Source of the DNA: Lycocorax pyrrhopterus obiensis | Taxonomy: Eukaryota; Chordata; Aves; Passeriformes; Paradisaeidae | DNA length: 64,000 nt | Reading direction: 5' to 3' | NCBI GenBank assembly: GCA_014706295.1 | Contig: JACSVZ010000007.1 | Location: forward strand, 7,543,199-7,607,198 | Shown here: piece by piece, positions 24,801-38,200 of the stretch | How the letters are laid out: each line of letters opens with the position of its first letter | Numbering within the stretch: the stretch's first letter is position 1 | Translations under genes and position numbers: made by a program | Notes under the pieces: model-generated | What the model was told of the DNA's origin: nothing | Database searches by the model: none | The model's input: only the letters and a program-made list of their open reading frames with translations

Positions 24801-27800
24801 GGCTAGACCTATTAGTCTGCTTATGGTAAGTGGTTAGTGATGGCCTTCACGTCATTAGCTTGGAGGTTTCTTCTCGCTCTTTGTTTATTAAACTGTTTTT
24901 CTCAACACAAGCTTTGTCACCATGTAGGGAAGTGTGGTGCTTAGCTGCTGGCTGGGGTAAACCCATCACACTGAGATAAAAAAAAATAAATACAAAATTC
25001 AAATCTACAAAATGGAAGTTTCCACACCTCATCAGACTCCTGCAGCTACTAGAGAGCAGGATCCCTTTCTGCCAATGTTAAAGATCTCCTTTCCTCCTTT
25101 AAGCAGTCTGGAATAGTGAGACACTGTAAGGCTGAGAAAACAAGTGAGTCTCAGAGTCATTACAAATGGCATTGCCTTAGGTGGGATCGCAAAATACACA
25201 GGACTCCAAATTCACTTTGACGTTTTTACAGAGATTTAAATACATATTTTAAATTACAACTATGGGTAAGTGAATTGGTAGTAAAAATGAGATTGTTTCG
25301 AATGACAGATATAAATTGATCACAGTGCCATTCATTGCTCCTTCTCCAGTGGAAATACAGTATATAAATGAGAAGTTCACTGAAGGGCACCAGATGGCTT
25401 AATGGAAAAGGAACAAGACCAGAGTTTGCAGGTCTGCCCTTGTTTTTCACTATCATTCCTCATATGACCACTTGCTAAATGGAACTGTTCATGCAAAACT
25501 TTCAGGAAGATGTGCTAAGAAGCAGCACAATTCTCAGTTTATATCTTCTCAGAACAACCGTAATTTTTAAAGGTGTTAGTCCAAGGCTTTGTGTTTCCAC
25601 TAAGAAAACTGTACCATTTTATTGTGTAGATGGTAGTAGCTCCAGCTAAACATATTGCTTCATTTGCTGAACATAAAAACAATTTCAAAACCAGCTTGTC
25701 CATGTTTTTAAATGTCCAGAAGGATTTCATTATGTAGCCTGTCATTTGGATATAGGGACCACTGATTGTAAAGGTAGTGAGAGAAACCCACCATCAGTGG
25801 AACTCACAGAATTCAGGAGGCCTCAGAGCTGCTGAGACTAAACTAGTTAAAATGCTGCTGTCACTCACCACCAGAAAAGGCACTGCTCAAATTTTTAGAA
25901 GTGATTTTTTACAGATATTTAAAATCAATTTATTAAAATGCAAATTGCAGTATATGACTATCGCTGTCAGGCTGCAATAATCTTCTCAAAAGCCTGCAAT
26001 GAAGATTGCAAGGTTCATTATGTGTGTGCCAGCTTTGAGGAACCAGCTATTTATTAGTACTGGATCTTGTAACCTGCACTTCATTTTTTTTTGTCATTGC
26101 AATTCCTTGAAAGGTTTGCAAATATTTGTGATTTAGTGTTGACATTTTATTTATTTATTGTGAAAAAAAGCTCTGAATGCTTTTTTAGCATTCACATGTC
26201 AGCTTATAACTTAAATGTGGAGCAATAAATGAGAAGCTCAAATGATAGATCACTGGAAATATTAGTATTCCTATTGCATTAGCAGCAAGTTCAAGATAAT
26301 GTGCCCACATATTTAAGGTGCTTTTCAATCAGACAACATATTTTGTAATAGTAGAGAGTGTACTATGCAGCACAGAAAGTACCTAAGGGAGGCTGATGGT
26401 GAGCATGAGGAAAAGGAACAACAGTTAATCACACAGCTTGGTTAATCAAATTAAAAATTTTGTTCCACGTAGCTTTTAATTTAGTTCAGTTTATTGCTCC
26501 TTGGAAAATTGATTTAAAACATCAAATGCAAAAAATTCTCCAAAAAGGCTCTAAAGTATAAAAGTACATCCTTCATTACATTCTTCCTCCAGTTTAAACC
26601 CCAAATTTGAACGTATCCCCTGGGAAAGGATTCCCATGGTCAGAGATTTCGCTTCTCTTTCTGAAACAACAAACCTTGACTTCCTCTTCACCTTTCTGTG
26701 AACATTTGATTGTAAAGTCACAAAACCTGGACATTTCCCTGCTGAAGCTGCTCAGCCATTCCCTCCCTCCCAGCAATTCTTTGCTGGGTTTTCATGGTGC
26801 TGGAGCCCTGAAGAGCTTCACAGCTGTGCTCTGCTTTATGGACAGCAGGCATGTTTCACAGCTGGGTGGTTTCGCAGTTCAGGGAAGCACTGGGGTAGGT
26901 AACAGAGCTCAGTTACACTCCAGGCTGTCCAGGTGTCCAGAGTGACTCTGAAAATTCTACTGGACAAGACAGTTAACCCTTGATACTCATCACAAGCGAC
27001 ACACCTAGATGGTTCCAGTGACATTACTGAGCCCTAGTAATCTAAAGTGCTGATTATTTCCCATTTGTATTTCTTTTCTGAAACAGAAATTCTGAGTCTC
27101 CCTTTTTCTCAGCTTCATTTTGTCTTGTATATTTACATGGTAACCTCTTTGGGGTAAAGATTGTGTGTGCAGCCACTGACATAGATTGGTTTTGATCCTA
27201 CTCTTTTCAAGTATAAGTAAAGCAAATACTTAATAAAAAGGTAACTACTAGTTTTATCTTCAAACATTCCAAACATTTGTTCCCAGATCTTGCAGAAAGA
27301 TAGTTTCAGTTAAATTAAATGCCTGCTCTTCAATGCTCTCAATGAAAGAACTTGCTGTAGATTTAATAGTAAAGTGTTAACTTGCCATGATGTTAATCGG
27401 TTAAATACCGTGACTTTTCAACCTTGCAGGATTTTGTGTGTGTTCTCCAGGGTCTAAACTAATCCTCATGTTCATCCTGTTTATCCCTCTACTTGTTGAC
27501 TCCACTTGAGGTAAATTAATCAACACTTCAACTGCCAACTTCTCCAACAGAAGCAATGGCTGTCAGCCCAAAAAAAATAAGGGCAAAGAGAAGCCAACCC
27601 CTGTATTCAGGCATGGAGACATTTAGAACCATGAGGGAACAGGGACCTCAAAAACTTAGGTTACTGAAAAATACGTTGCTTTTATTCTCAAAAATGACTG
27701 GAGATTTACTTTTAAATTCTAGGCAAGATACGTATCAAGCATGGTCAAAATGCTCTGTCCTGACATACAGCCGAAGGGAGTGATAATTATTTGTTACAAA

Positions 27801-30323
27801 GAGTTCCAAATGGAATTCTAGAGCCACTCACACCAAGGAGTACCAGTCCCTCAGCAAAGGAAAAGACTGACCATCTGTTGGAACTCGCTGTTTAGTTGGT
27901 AATGCCAGTAAAGTTAAATATCCTGCCATTCTGGGTGGTGGCAAACTGAGTCAGGACCTTTCAAATCTACAGTGCATTCTGTTTCCAAGGATATTTCCAG
28001 CTGGCTATCATTTCTACTGAAAATTGTAATTCAAAGGCCATTTTGGGAATGGTCCAAAAGTAACTTGAATGGATGTGTAGGCTTTTGGGTTCTTCCATCT
28101 TTCAGGTGAAATAATCTGAACAAAACAGTGTTCTTGGTTATTGAAAAAATAAACATCTAATTATTTTTCTAGTGGTTTTGGGTTCAAGTAACTAAAGCCT
28201 TCATGCTAACGTGACTTTTTTTCCAGAATATCTTCTGTTCTCAAAACCTAGTTCTCAAGAAACAGTTCTTAAAATTAATTTTAATGATATTTCAAAGAAA
28301 ATGCCTTCTACCTGCACCGCAGATCTTCCCAATGCTGTAATTTATTCTGACACTAAAGAAAGTAGCTAGAAGTCTTTACATGCAAAGTATAAAACAGTAT
28401 TTCATGTAATATAATAAAATACAATAAAGTAAAATATAAAGATTTCCACCACCTTAGAATTAAATACAATAACAGATTATGAGCTATCAAAAGGAAACAG
28501 ATGGTAAAACCTGACCTGTGAAAGGTCCTCCTGTACCTGCTATATGTAATACAAGAACACATTTACCATACAAGAACATCTTCAGAGAACCTTTAAGTCA
28601 CATTATTGAACTCTCAAATTAAAAGACACTGTTATTGTAAAACTGAATTCAGAGCCCTATGTGTATCTTGCTTATCATGGCACAATATTTCACTGACCTA
28701 TCACATATAAACTATATACAATTTAAAACTGCCAGCAGATGGCTAACAAAGAGGTAATAACATAATTTGTATAACTATCCAAATTTACCTGGTTTTATAT
28801 TGTAATAATCATAACTTGATGCAATAATCAAATTGGTCTCAACAGCTACTGTTGTTACAAACTACACAAAATGCAGTTCTGTGATATTTTGGAGGATTCC
28901 CCTGGTCAGCAAAAGTGTACAAAAAGTCACAAATACAGGCCAAAGAGCTTGGTAGTGTCATACTGCAGTCATAGATTCAATTTCTGTCGCAGTCTGTACG
29001 GTATTTGTGAAGAGGAACTACATTGATCCCAGACAAATATTCTCTCCCTGAGGCTTCCTAACACCCTGTAAGAGTTTCTGTAAGTCAGAGCCGAGACAGC
29101 TGACTTCTGCTTCAATTCAGAGTGAGAAAGATCCACACAGAAGATTTCCTTTGATGTAATAAATAATTAGGTCATATCAAACCAAACCCCACAGAATCTA
29201 AAATGGAAACTCATTTTCCTGCTTCACAATTATCTTTTAAAGCATATTGCCTTTCCTTGTGAATCTTGTTTTTCTATTAAATTACATATAATCTTCAGAT
29301 TCTGAATAAAATACTGTAGAATACTAAATATTTAAAATGCTAAAACAATTGCAGGACCATTGGAAAGCTTCTTCAAGTCTGTATGAACAGCTGAAGTCCC
29401 GCTCTGTATTCTGTATCTAACCAAAATACCAGCAAAATAAAACCTCTAATAGGAGCTACATATTCCCCATAGTCAATTATTAGACAAAAACATGTCATTC
29501 TCAGAAAAGGAAGAGTGTTTTCCACATGCAGGGATATCAATATCACCAGGGGGCTGGGCAGTGGGGGGATGGAAAGGAGAGGAAGAAAGGTCCTTAACAG
29601 ACAGAGAGAATAAATAGAAAAAATTTACACCTCCCTAGAAAAATCTGAACAGTGGAATTAGAGATCTTATGCCATCCAGAGCACTATATATTATTCAATA
29701 ATTACTAGTGTTATTACTACTCTTCACAGTAGTAGCAATGTTCTGCAGTCAACAACGTCCAATCCCAGATCGCTACTTGTGCCTTAATTATGTGTTTATT
29801 TCTTCATTAGAAAAGCATTTTTACTGATTAAAGTACATAAGTGAAGCTTCATTTCAAGGGGTTAAGAATGCACTTAATGTTAAATTTTGCTTACATTCCA
29901 CTGAATAAATCTTTTAAAGCAGAAAATGATTGGCTCACTAGAAATAAAAATTTCCCTTTCTTTTGGGGAAATTCTAGGTACAATAAATGGTTAAAGAATC
30001 TTGAAAATTGTAAGAGGAGAAAAAAACCCTCAGAATTTGATCTGGATGAAGCCTTACAGACATCCTGAACATTCAATTCTAGGTTTCATTTTGATCTTTT
30101 TGTAGAGATGAACACATCTGACAGATACAAACTCAAATGTGGAACTGAACTTGACAGGAATTTGATTTGAGGGTCTGCAGCCATGGTTTGAGCTCCACGC
30201 TTTCTTAGAAGTTTAAATATTGGGACTTTAGGGTACCAAGCTTCTAGCCTTGCACTCTTCCATAAGGTTCTGCCCTGTTCCTGTCCCAGTTTTCTTTGTT
30301 CTTGTGTGCAGAGCCATGCTTTT
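24801..30323. other. Intergenic or intronic DNA, no gene recognised
   Basis: No gene or recognised repeat. 26000-26300 is AT-rich and non-repetitive and could be an enhancer-like conserved element; this is inference only. Confidence 0.5.
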
Positions 30324-30367
30324 GGGGGGGTTGTTTAGGGGGGTTTTGAGGGGGGGGGGGTGGGGGG
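30324..30367 (+). other. G-quadruplex-forming tract
   Basis: Plus-strand G-runs at 30324-30330 (G7), 30338-30343 (G6), 30350-30360 (G11) and 30362-30367 (G6) are separated by loops of 7, 6 and 1 nt. This easily meets the G3+ N1-7 rule with four or more tetrads possible. Further G3-G5 runs with T-rich spacers continue to about 30410. Confidence 0.85.
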
Positions 30368-33300
30368 AAGGTTTTCAGGTTGGGTTTTTGGTTTTGGGTG
30401 GGGGAAATTTTTTTGTTGGATTTTTTTTGAGAGGCAGGGTAGGAATCAAACAAAACATGGCTGCAGCTTCATTGGCCACCAAATTCCATAGCTTTCCTTG
30501 TAGTTTTGGCTTTTTTACTAGCATTTGAAATCTCTATTTATTTGCTCAAGGGTTTTTTGTTTCTTTTATGTGGGGATAAAAGCAGTAGTAATCAAGTGTC
30601 TGAATACATTACCAGCTTTAGTGAAGAACTGTCTTTTTCTCCCTGAGCATTAATACACTTGAAAAAAAGAAATATGTGAATAGAAAAGATATAAGAATGC
30701 TCACAAAGTCATAGAGTAGAACAGAAAGTGTTTCAGTTGTATTTTTCTCTATTTTCCTACATCTGGAATAAATTTCATTACTTATTCCTCTGGAATCTTG
30801 CTACCTCTTCCTCTGCAGTCTGTTAAGATGTAGGTGAAAGACTGCTCCAAATCAGAAAATTATTTTGGTTAATATCTGAGAAATTAATGAATGTTTAGCA
30901 ATTAACATTGGGAAATACAATTATTTTAACTCAAAAGTTGTCTTGTATTCAACCCAAAATTCACCTCCACCATTAAAGACATACATCCAGGGAAATAAAC
31001 TCTAAAAACATGCTCACAATAAATGTTCTACTCTGCTGATGATTTTGTGTCAAACCTCTTCAATCTCTCCTCACTAGAACCAGCTCCTGATTTGCTTGGT
31101 ACTGTATAGATACTCTGCATATTAACCACATATAGGCCTCCTGCATATAAATGGCAACTGAGAAAGCAGAGACAGCATTTCAAAGGTTCAGATATTTTAT
31201 TTGGAAATTGCAGCAAGAAAAAAAAATTAGGCTCATGCAAATGCAATGCAGTATTCAAGAGACAAACACCAGTAATAGAAGACACACAAGACAACCTGCA
31301 GGGTGTTCTCTGAATGTTGACTGAGTCCCTGAGCTGGATACTGGGTGGATTCCATAAAGGAGGGTGATATGCATGGCCCAGCATGAAATTGCTTTTCCTT
31401 ATGCACACATAACTAAAATATACACAATGGATTTTATTCTTTGCTTCCACTCATACTATCCAGACTGGCAGAAATACTACGGTATTATTTCAGCCTCGTA
31501 AGTGTGCACTAATAATCAAAGTCTAACCTCTTCTGAAAACAAAGTGGACCTCTGAATGTTAAAACACAGGAACAGCTAAACCATGTTCAGTGGGAAGAAG
31601 ACTTGACAGGACGTTATCCTCACAATCTTCTGCTGAATAAATATGAACTTCACTTAGAAATAGATTCTTAATAGAAAATGTTAAACATTAGTCAAAAGTC
31701 AACGTTTTCCTATAAAGCAATAAACCTCATACAGCCAAAGTAATCTGCATGAAGAAGTACCATCCCACGTAACACAAAACATCAGGCAGTGCAAATATCA
31801 AAAGACAGTTTGAAGAGTAATATCCAGTTTGTTTTTTAAAAGCATGTCCAGCACTTACAACAGAAACCCTTTGTGAGTTATATCTATCCAAAATGGGTCC
31901 CTGAACTCCAGAGCTTGTAGAAGGTAAATGCTAAGAGCATGAAGTGAGAAATGGGGGAAGAATGGGGAGAAATAGACCAAGGAGGTGAAAGCCCTTCCGT
32001 CTTCACGTGGAGAATGAGCTGTTAGTGGAACCTGTGTTACGAACAGGAGGAATCACGTTGATATCTTAGGTCACTCAGAAAGACCAGGTAAGCAAGGGCA
32101 CAGGTAGCACTCAGAGCAGCCCTTTGTGTCAGAAAGGGAAGATGTGACAGGTCCATGAAGCCAAAGGACAGAATTACCAGCACCTTTGCAACAGAGAGGG
32201 ATCAGTAGATTTTAGTGGGCCGTAGCACAGATGCTTCTGTTGCTGCCCTGGTTTTTAGTAAGGAGAAGTTACAGATTTTACATCCTGGGCTTTAAAAGCA
32301 CTTTGTAGATCTCCCTTGAAGACTAAGGGTTAGATTTAAAAAAGTAGGAGGTCTGAGATTTGATATTTGTGGAAAATGTTCTCTCTGATGAAGAGCTGTC
32401 TATCCTTTCCTGATTTTTCTGTGTAACTACATTCAGGATTTCACCCATCTAATTCTATTTCCTATTTATTTAGATAGATTTCAAGACAGAAAACTGACAT
32501 TTAAGAGGCAGAAAGCAAATTGCAATACAATAGAATGGCAATTTCCTCTCTTCAGCTGCAGCACCAACCACCACACTGAAGATGTGCGACTAATAGTTAG
32601 TTCTGTCTAATCTTTTATTACTATGCAAATAAGACATGCCAGAAATACACATACACTATTATTTTCACAGGCTGGTTTGAAACAAACTCTATTTAATAAT
32701 TTTTAAAAAAAGGTTAAAGTAAAATTAACTTTTAAAGTGAATACTGCTATTAAATCAGTAATACAAGGAAAGAATACTGTGGTGTTCAGACCTCATGAAT
32801 ATGTTAAGAGAGTTTCGTATAATGCTGACACAGAACTGTCTGAAGAAATCTTTCACGTGGTATACGTTGCCTTTTGCTCTGCACATGGATGTATTTAAAA
32901 GTTTAGATACCTTAAATACGGAATGAGATTCTATTTGACATCATATCCACTGAGGTTACTCTGAATTATGAAAAGTAAGCCAGTCTCTGCAGAGATATAA
33001 CCCTGAGAGCTAAGGTACTTCTCAGATATTAAATATGGTTCCTTCAAGAGTCATATTGATTTACAGAAAACCTAGAGATTAGAAAATATTAAGTATTAAT
33101 CAATATTCTAATTTTATTCAGGCTCTGTATCATTTAACCTATTTAAATACTTAAATGTGATCACTGAAATTTGATAACAAGTGGGAGAGAGAACTCTTGA
33201 TGAATTTGGTGTCCACTGCACTTCAAACACTGCAGTTTAATTCAGTTCTGTACTTAGGAACACTAAGCCAAAGTCTGAAATGCTTTAGCACCTGAAGACA

Positions 33301-35242
33301 GTGATATGATACCAAAAGAAATATGCCAAAATTTAAATTGCTGATAACTCAGAAGCTCTTAGAACTATGTGGCAAACAACTGAATGCCTGCTCAGAAAAT
33401 CTAGAGTTCATGAAATTCTCCAATCTAGTATTCACAGTGGTATCTTAATTTATATTACTTTAGGGTATTTTTAGTTTAAATTCTGCCGTCTCTTTCTACT
33501 ATATGTGGAAATAGAAACTACTAGAAGCAGTCCCTGGGTACATGCTGGGATGTCTGGGATTTAATGTGTAAGTGCTGAATAACTGAAATGAACCATGGTA
33601 GGACAGAACACGTCCTTTTCAGCAACAATTCATGATTTTGGATAGGTAATCTGCAACACCTTTAAGAGGGTTCGATTTCCAAAGGTAGGTGCTTATGGTT
33701 TTTAATAGGAATCACTGTTCTGTCATGGGGGTTTTTTAATATAAGCAATCATACACTAGAAAAATCAGGCATTTCTGAAAAAAAAAGTATTTCTCAAAAA
33801 CATACTGTTTAAAGTTTGTTCTGCCTAGCAAATGACCAGTCTGCAGAGAGGCTTCATTTACATAACACTTCTGAGGGATTCCTATGTCCCAAATTCAGGG
33901 TCACAGACTCAGACTTTTCTTTGGCTAGGACTGATTATTCTCTCTAGGCACCTCTCAGCTAACTGAACTAAACAAATTACTTTAAAGAGGAGGGATGGAT
34001 GCAGGAAAACAGACTGTCTTTCCTTAAGCCAACTAATACAGCTGGAAAAAAAGGTTTTAGGATCACAAATCCTTCACGTGAAATAAATAATCAATTTCAT
34101 TATAAGTAAATAAAAGCACTGTAGATTAAAGGAGGCTGAAGATCATTAATTAACATCTAATACATCTATTTGGGGGTAAGAGCTTATTTAAATTTCATTC
34201 AAGCAATGTTTCTTTAGTGGAATACCAATGATTAAGGAGGATTAGAGAAAAGGTGGGGGTTTGGGCATTGGTTATCCTTTGGCGGGATTTGAGGGTTTTT
34301 TGCTGTTTGGGGCTTTTTGGTTTTGTTTTTAATATATAAGCTCTGAAAAATCATAAATCACCTCACAGAAGCACAATATATTTCAGTCACTTACTTTTCA
34401 AAAGATACATTAGCTTTCACTACTCGAGATTCATTAAAAAACTCCATTCCCCTCACTGATGGTTAAAAGCTGCCTTGATCCCTCGAGAAAGTGCCATCTG
34501 TGACTGTGTCACCTGAGCATATTCAAAATCAATTTATACTTGAAAAGACTTGCTTTGTAAGACAAAGCTTTTCCCAATTATCTCTCTGAAGCTGGCATAG
34601 ATGTGTGTAAAAACTATATTAAAAAGGAAGATGACAGACAACCACCTGCTTCACTTTGTTAATGCAGAGATGAAATAAACACAAAAAAATTACCTTAAAA
34701 TAAAAGGCCTCTACAGCATTCATGACAAGACGAAAAAAGTCAGCACTGCAGTTCCTCTGCAAAAGGGATAATAGGGATAAGTGAGGTGCTTTTATGTGAC
34801 TTTAAATCACTGCTTAGTTTATTGTTAACCCTGATAAGACCTTCCTAGGATTTTGCCTCCTCAGTAAGGCAGTATGACTGCAGTCTTAAAGACAGACCAA
34901 GCTCAGGGATGTCTCTGTCGGAAGACAGAACAAAGGTGAGGAGAACTTGACAAGCATCAATGGGTGGGTGTGTGGTGAAACTCTATGGACAGGTTTGGGT
35001 TTGCATCTTGAAAACAGGGCAAGTCCAACAAATCCCTTGTTGGTGATCAGACATTAACTGATGCTGTTACCTGATTCTGCTTCACTACAAGACACTTCTC
35101 TTTTTCCATACATGAAGAATTAACACATGTTAAAACAATCAGTTTCATTAAGAAAATCATGAAGAAAGACTTCTTTATGATAGTTCAGGGTTGTAACAGG
35201 CTACCAAAGCTGTTACCATAAAGGGAGTTTGGTCTCACACAT

Positions 35243-35268
35243 CAGAAGGGCTCTTAAAAGCCCTTCTG
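35243..35268. other. Perfect 10-bp inverted repeat, 6-nt loop
   Basis: The arms are CAGAAGGGCT (35243-35252) and AGCCCTTCTG (35259-35268), with loop CTTAAA. This would be a stable stem in RNA from either strand, but a single stem this long is close to chance expectation in 64 kb. Confidence 0.8.
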
Positions 35269-38200
35269 CCCTAGCTGCACACACAGTAGCAAGACAAATG
35301 GACAGTGAAGGACACACAATTTCTCTTGCCTAGTGACTTTACTGTCTGTTATTAAGACTGCAGTAGCTACTAGGTGTTTACTATTTTCAGCTTTGTATAT
35401 TTTAGGCCTTTATTTCCCCAGATGCATTTCTTTAATCGCAACTGCTGTCCCAGTGGATGTATTCTGAACAGCAGTTAAACAAATAAAGTATTTTTATACC
35501 ATGATATAGGAGAATATAAGATTTGCTGTAAATATTTGTTTATGAAAATGTGTCTCCCAGGTATAGCAGCATATTAGCTGCCAAGACACTTGACAAATCA
35601 AGATGTATATATTTACAGTGCACATTAGAATAAACAATAAACAAATCACAGGAATACAAGGCACATGTGGAGAATGACTGAAAGTGAATGGTTGTCTGAT
35701 ACCAAATGATATAAATGTTTCCAGCTGGAAAGCATAACTGAAGGCATAGTTTATTGAATGTGTGTGCCTCAGGAAATAAATTACTGCTGCAGGCAAAGTT
35801 TCAGCAGTGTACTTAGCTTCCTGTATTTGGGCACAATGCCCACCCAGTACAACTCTCCTCTCGGCTCCTTTGGTGCAAAATGTTGAGATACCACCAGCTG
35901 CTGTCCCCATCAGTCTCTAATGAGTCCCACCTGTCCTTCCAAGAGGCAATGAAGTCGAGCAAAGTCCTTAATCCTCACCATATGTCCCACCCTCCACATC
36001 AGCCCCCAGGCAGGAGGAGATGCACAGGTGTGTCAGCCAGGATTCCCGAGGGAAGCTGCGAGCCAGGTAAAAGCAACCCCAGTGCTGGGGAACGCAAACA
36101 GCCCAGGGAGTTCTCTGTAGCACAGTATTGGTTTCGGCCTCCAGAGCAACCTCCCTGAACCAGTGCTGTGTCTCCTGCCCTTCCTTTGATTCCTAAAGAC
36201 ATTCCACATCCTAACACTAGGCAGGTCCACAGGCTGTTCAAAGGCCTGCACGTCTCTCAGTCCATTCCTCCTGTCTCCTGCTTCACATGCTCAGGAAAGT
36301 GTTAACTCTGAACTGAAAGAATTTTCTTGTGTGCCGTGATAAGAAGTGAAACAGTTGACATCACCATTTTCTCTACTGACACAGAGCCGCTGACTTAACA
36401 CTCTTGGCTTTAAAACTCTTTTCCACATTCAGGGATGTATCCAAGGGGCAAAAAGGAGTTAAACCTAGGAAAGAGTAGCACCCATTTCTCAGACCTGTAT
36501 CCTTGTCTTGCCTCCTTCTCTGCTTGATAAAACAAAAATCTAGCTGGCACCAAGTTCTAAAGGTGGGAAACAAGGTCAGATTCTGATAGTGCAACATGAG
36601 GCCCTTAAAAAGGGAAGAGGGGAGAAAGATGAGGCCAAGACTGGCACCTCTAACTTCTGCTGCTCATATTTTGCGGTCACACACCGACAGATCACAGATG
36701 TGCCTGGACAAAACCCTGATTCATAACACATTTTTTCTACTTCAGTCCGGTTGTTAAAATGCTCAAATGATTTATAAACTCACTCCAATTCTCAAACCCT
36801 GAACAACAGGTTAAGGATTTTTTTAAAAAATCTTTCTACACTCTTTTTTATCACAGAATTTTTACACTTCCATTCAAGTTTCCATCCTCCATAACCCATA
36901 CTTAGAATAGCTTCAAATTCCAGGCCCAAGAGCAGGATCTTTGTGAAGGCAGGAATTTCAGGGCTCAGTTCTATTCACAAGCACAGTAAGGTGGGCAGAC
37001 ATTGCAGCCACTCTTAGACCCCCTGACAAGGTCGTCTGTATGACACGAGGTGTGAGGTAGCAGGAATCACATGAAAACCTAAATCTTCTCTCTGAATTTA
37101 CCTGTAGTTGGGAAAATTACCCAACCAAGTTCATCAATACCCACTGTGCAGTCAAAATGCATGACTTCTGCTGGATTTATTTCTCATCCTGAAAAGATGC
37201 AAAGCTCCAGGTCCTTTGTCTGTTCTGTCACAGCTGCCTCACCCACATTAAAATGGAAAGGAGGAATTACTTATTGCACATAGCAAGTTTCAGCTGGCCA
37301 TAAATCTAACACACATTACTTTACCAAACATGTTTATATCAGAATACTTACATGGAGTGTCCAGGACACTGGACAGGTACTTAGTGACAAACTAAAACTG
37401 GTACATAGATGAATAATTATAGTTTCCCTGAAGTTTTTTTTACTGCACATAAGCTACAGGGCTATTAAACAATTGCAAAGTCATTTTCCAAAATTACATT
37501 TTTCACTTGGAGACCAATTTATTTTCTATCTTCCCTGCACAGAGATTTTGCTTGATGTAGCAGCAGGATTTTGAGCATTTGCCATTCTTTCTTTCCAGAT
37601 GTCAAGCAAATCTCCATTACTCTCAACATATGTGAATTAAATAATCTCTTTTTTTCCATTTTCTCAAAGCATATTGAAACCTTTGCAGACTGTCACCCTC
37701 TCTGTCCCCTGAGGAAGGACTTGATTTTTTAAAAATCCTATTTCTTTTGGGGTTTGTTCTTAGATTTCGTATTTAATAAGTTCTTTTGTAAAACTCACTG
37801 TATTTTTGCAGAGAGCAAAGATGTAATCAATTATGGTCCCAAAGAACATACTTGTGTAACTTTTCACTGACAATTCTCTAGGAGAACTCACACTACAAAC
37901 AAATCCAGTCAGAAATAGGTCTCTTTCATGGTTTTAACTGAAGAACAGGAGTACCATATTAATAAAATCCCACACTGTATCAAAAAAAGCTCAAGAAAGG
38001 ATCATTGTTATCTCAAGCCCACTTTGGGCAGAAGCAGCATCTTATGGATCATCTCAAGATCAGTTTTAGGACATTTTGGGAATAGTAGCTGTTACCAACA
38101 TGCTATTTTCTTCCCTCACAAGAGCCTTAGTGAAGGAAGGAGACTGGTTTAAATTGCAGATTTAAAATTGGCAGAAGGATTTAGTCTGTAACTCACAGTT

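Noticed and set aside
31028..31450. 140-codon minus-strand frame
   Set aside because: Random-looking composition and no family match; its length is within what is expected by chance in 64 kb.
33665..33685. GGTTCGATTTC, resembling a tRNA B box
   Set aside because: No matching A box, acceptor stem or anticodon arm can be drawn upstream, so it is not a tRNA gene.
35130..35225. Possible CR1-like trace ('gaagaaagacttctttatgat')
   Set aside because: Only one short block is suggestive and the order of other CR1 blocks is not present.
35494..35910. 138-codon minus-strand frame with a hydrophobic C-terminal half
   Set aside because: No recognisable domain, no clear splice or promoter context, and an AT-driven hydrophobic translation.
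36816..36832. A/T palindrome GATTTTTT...AAAAAATC
   Set aside because: Homopolymer-driven and expected in AT-rich DNA.
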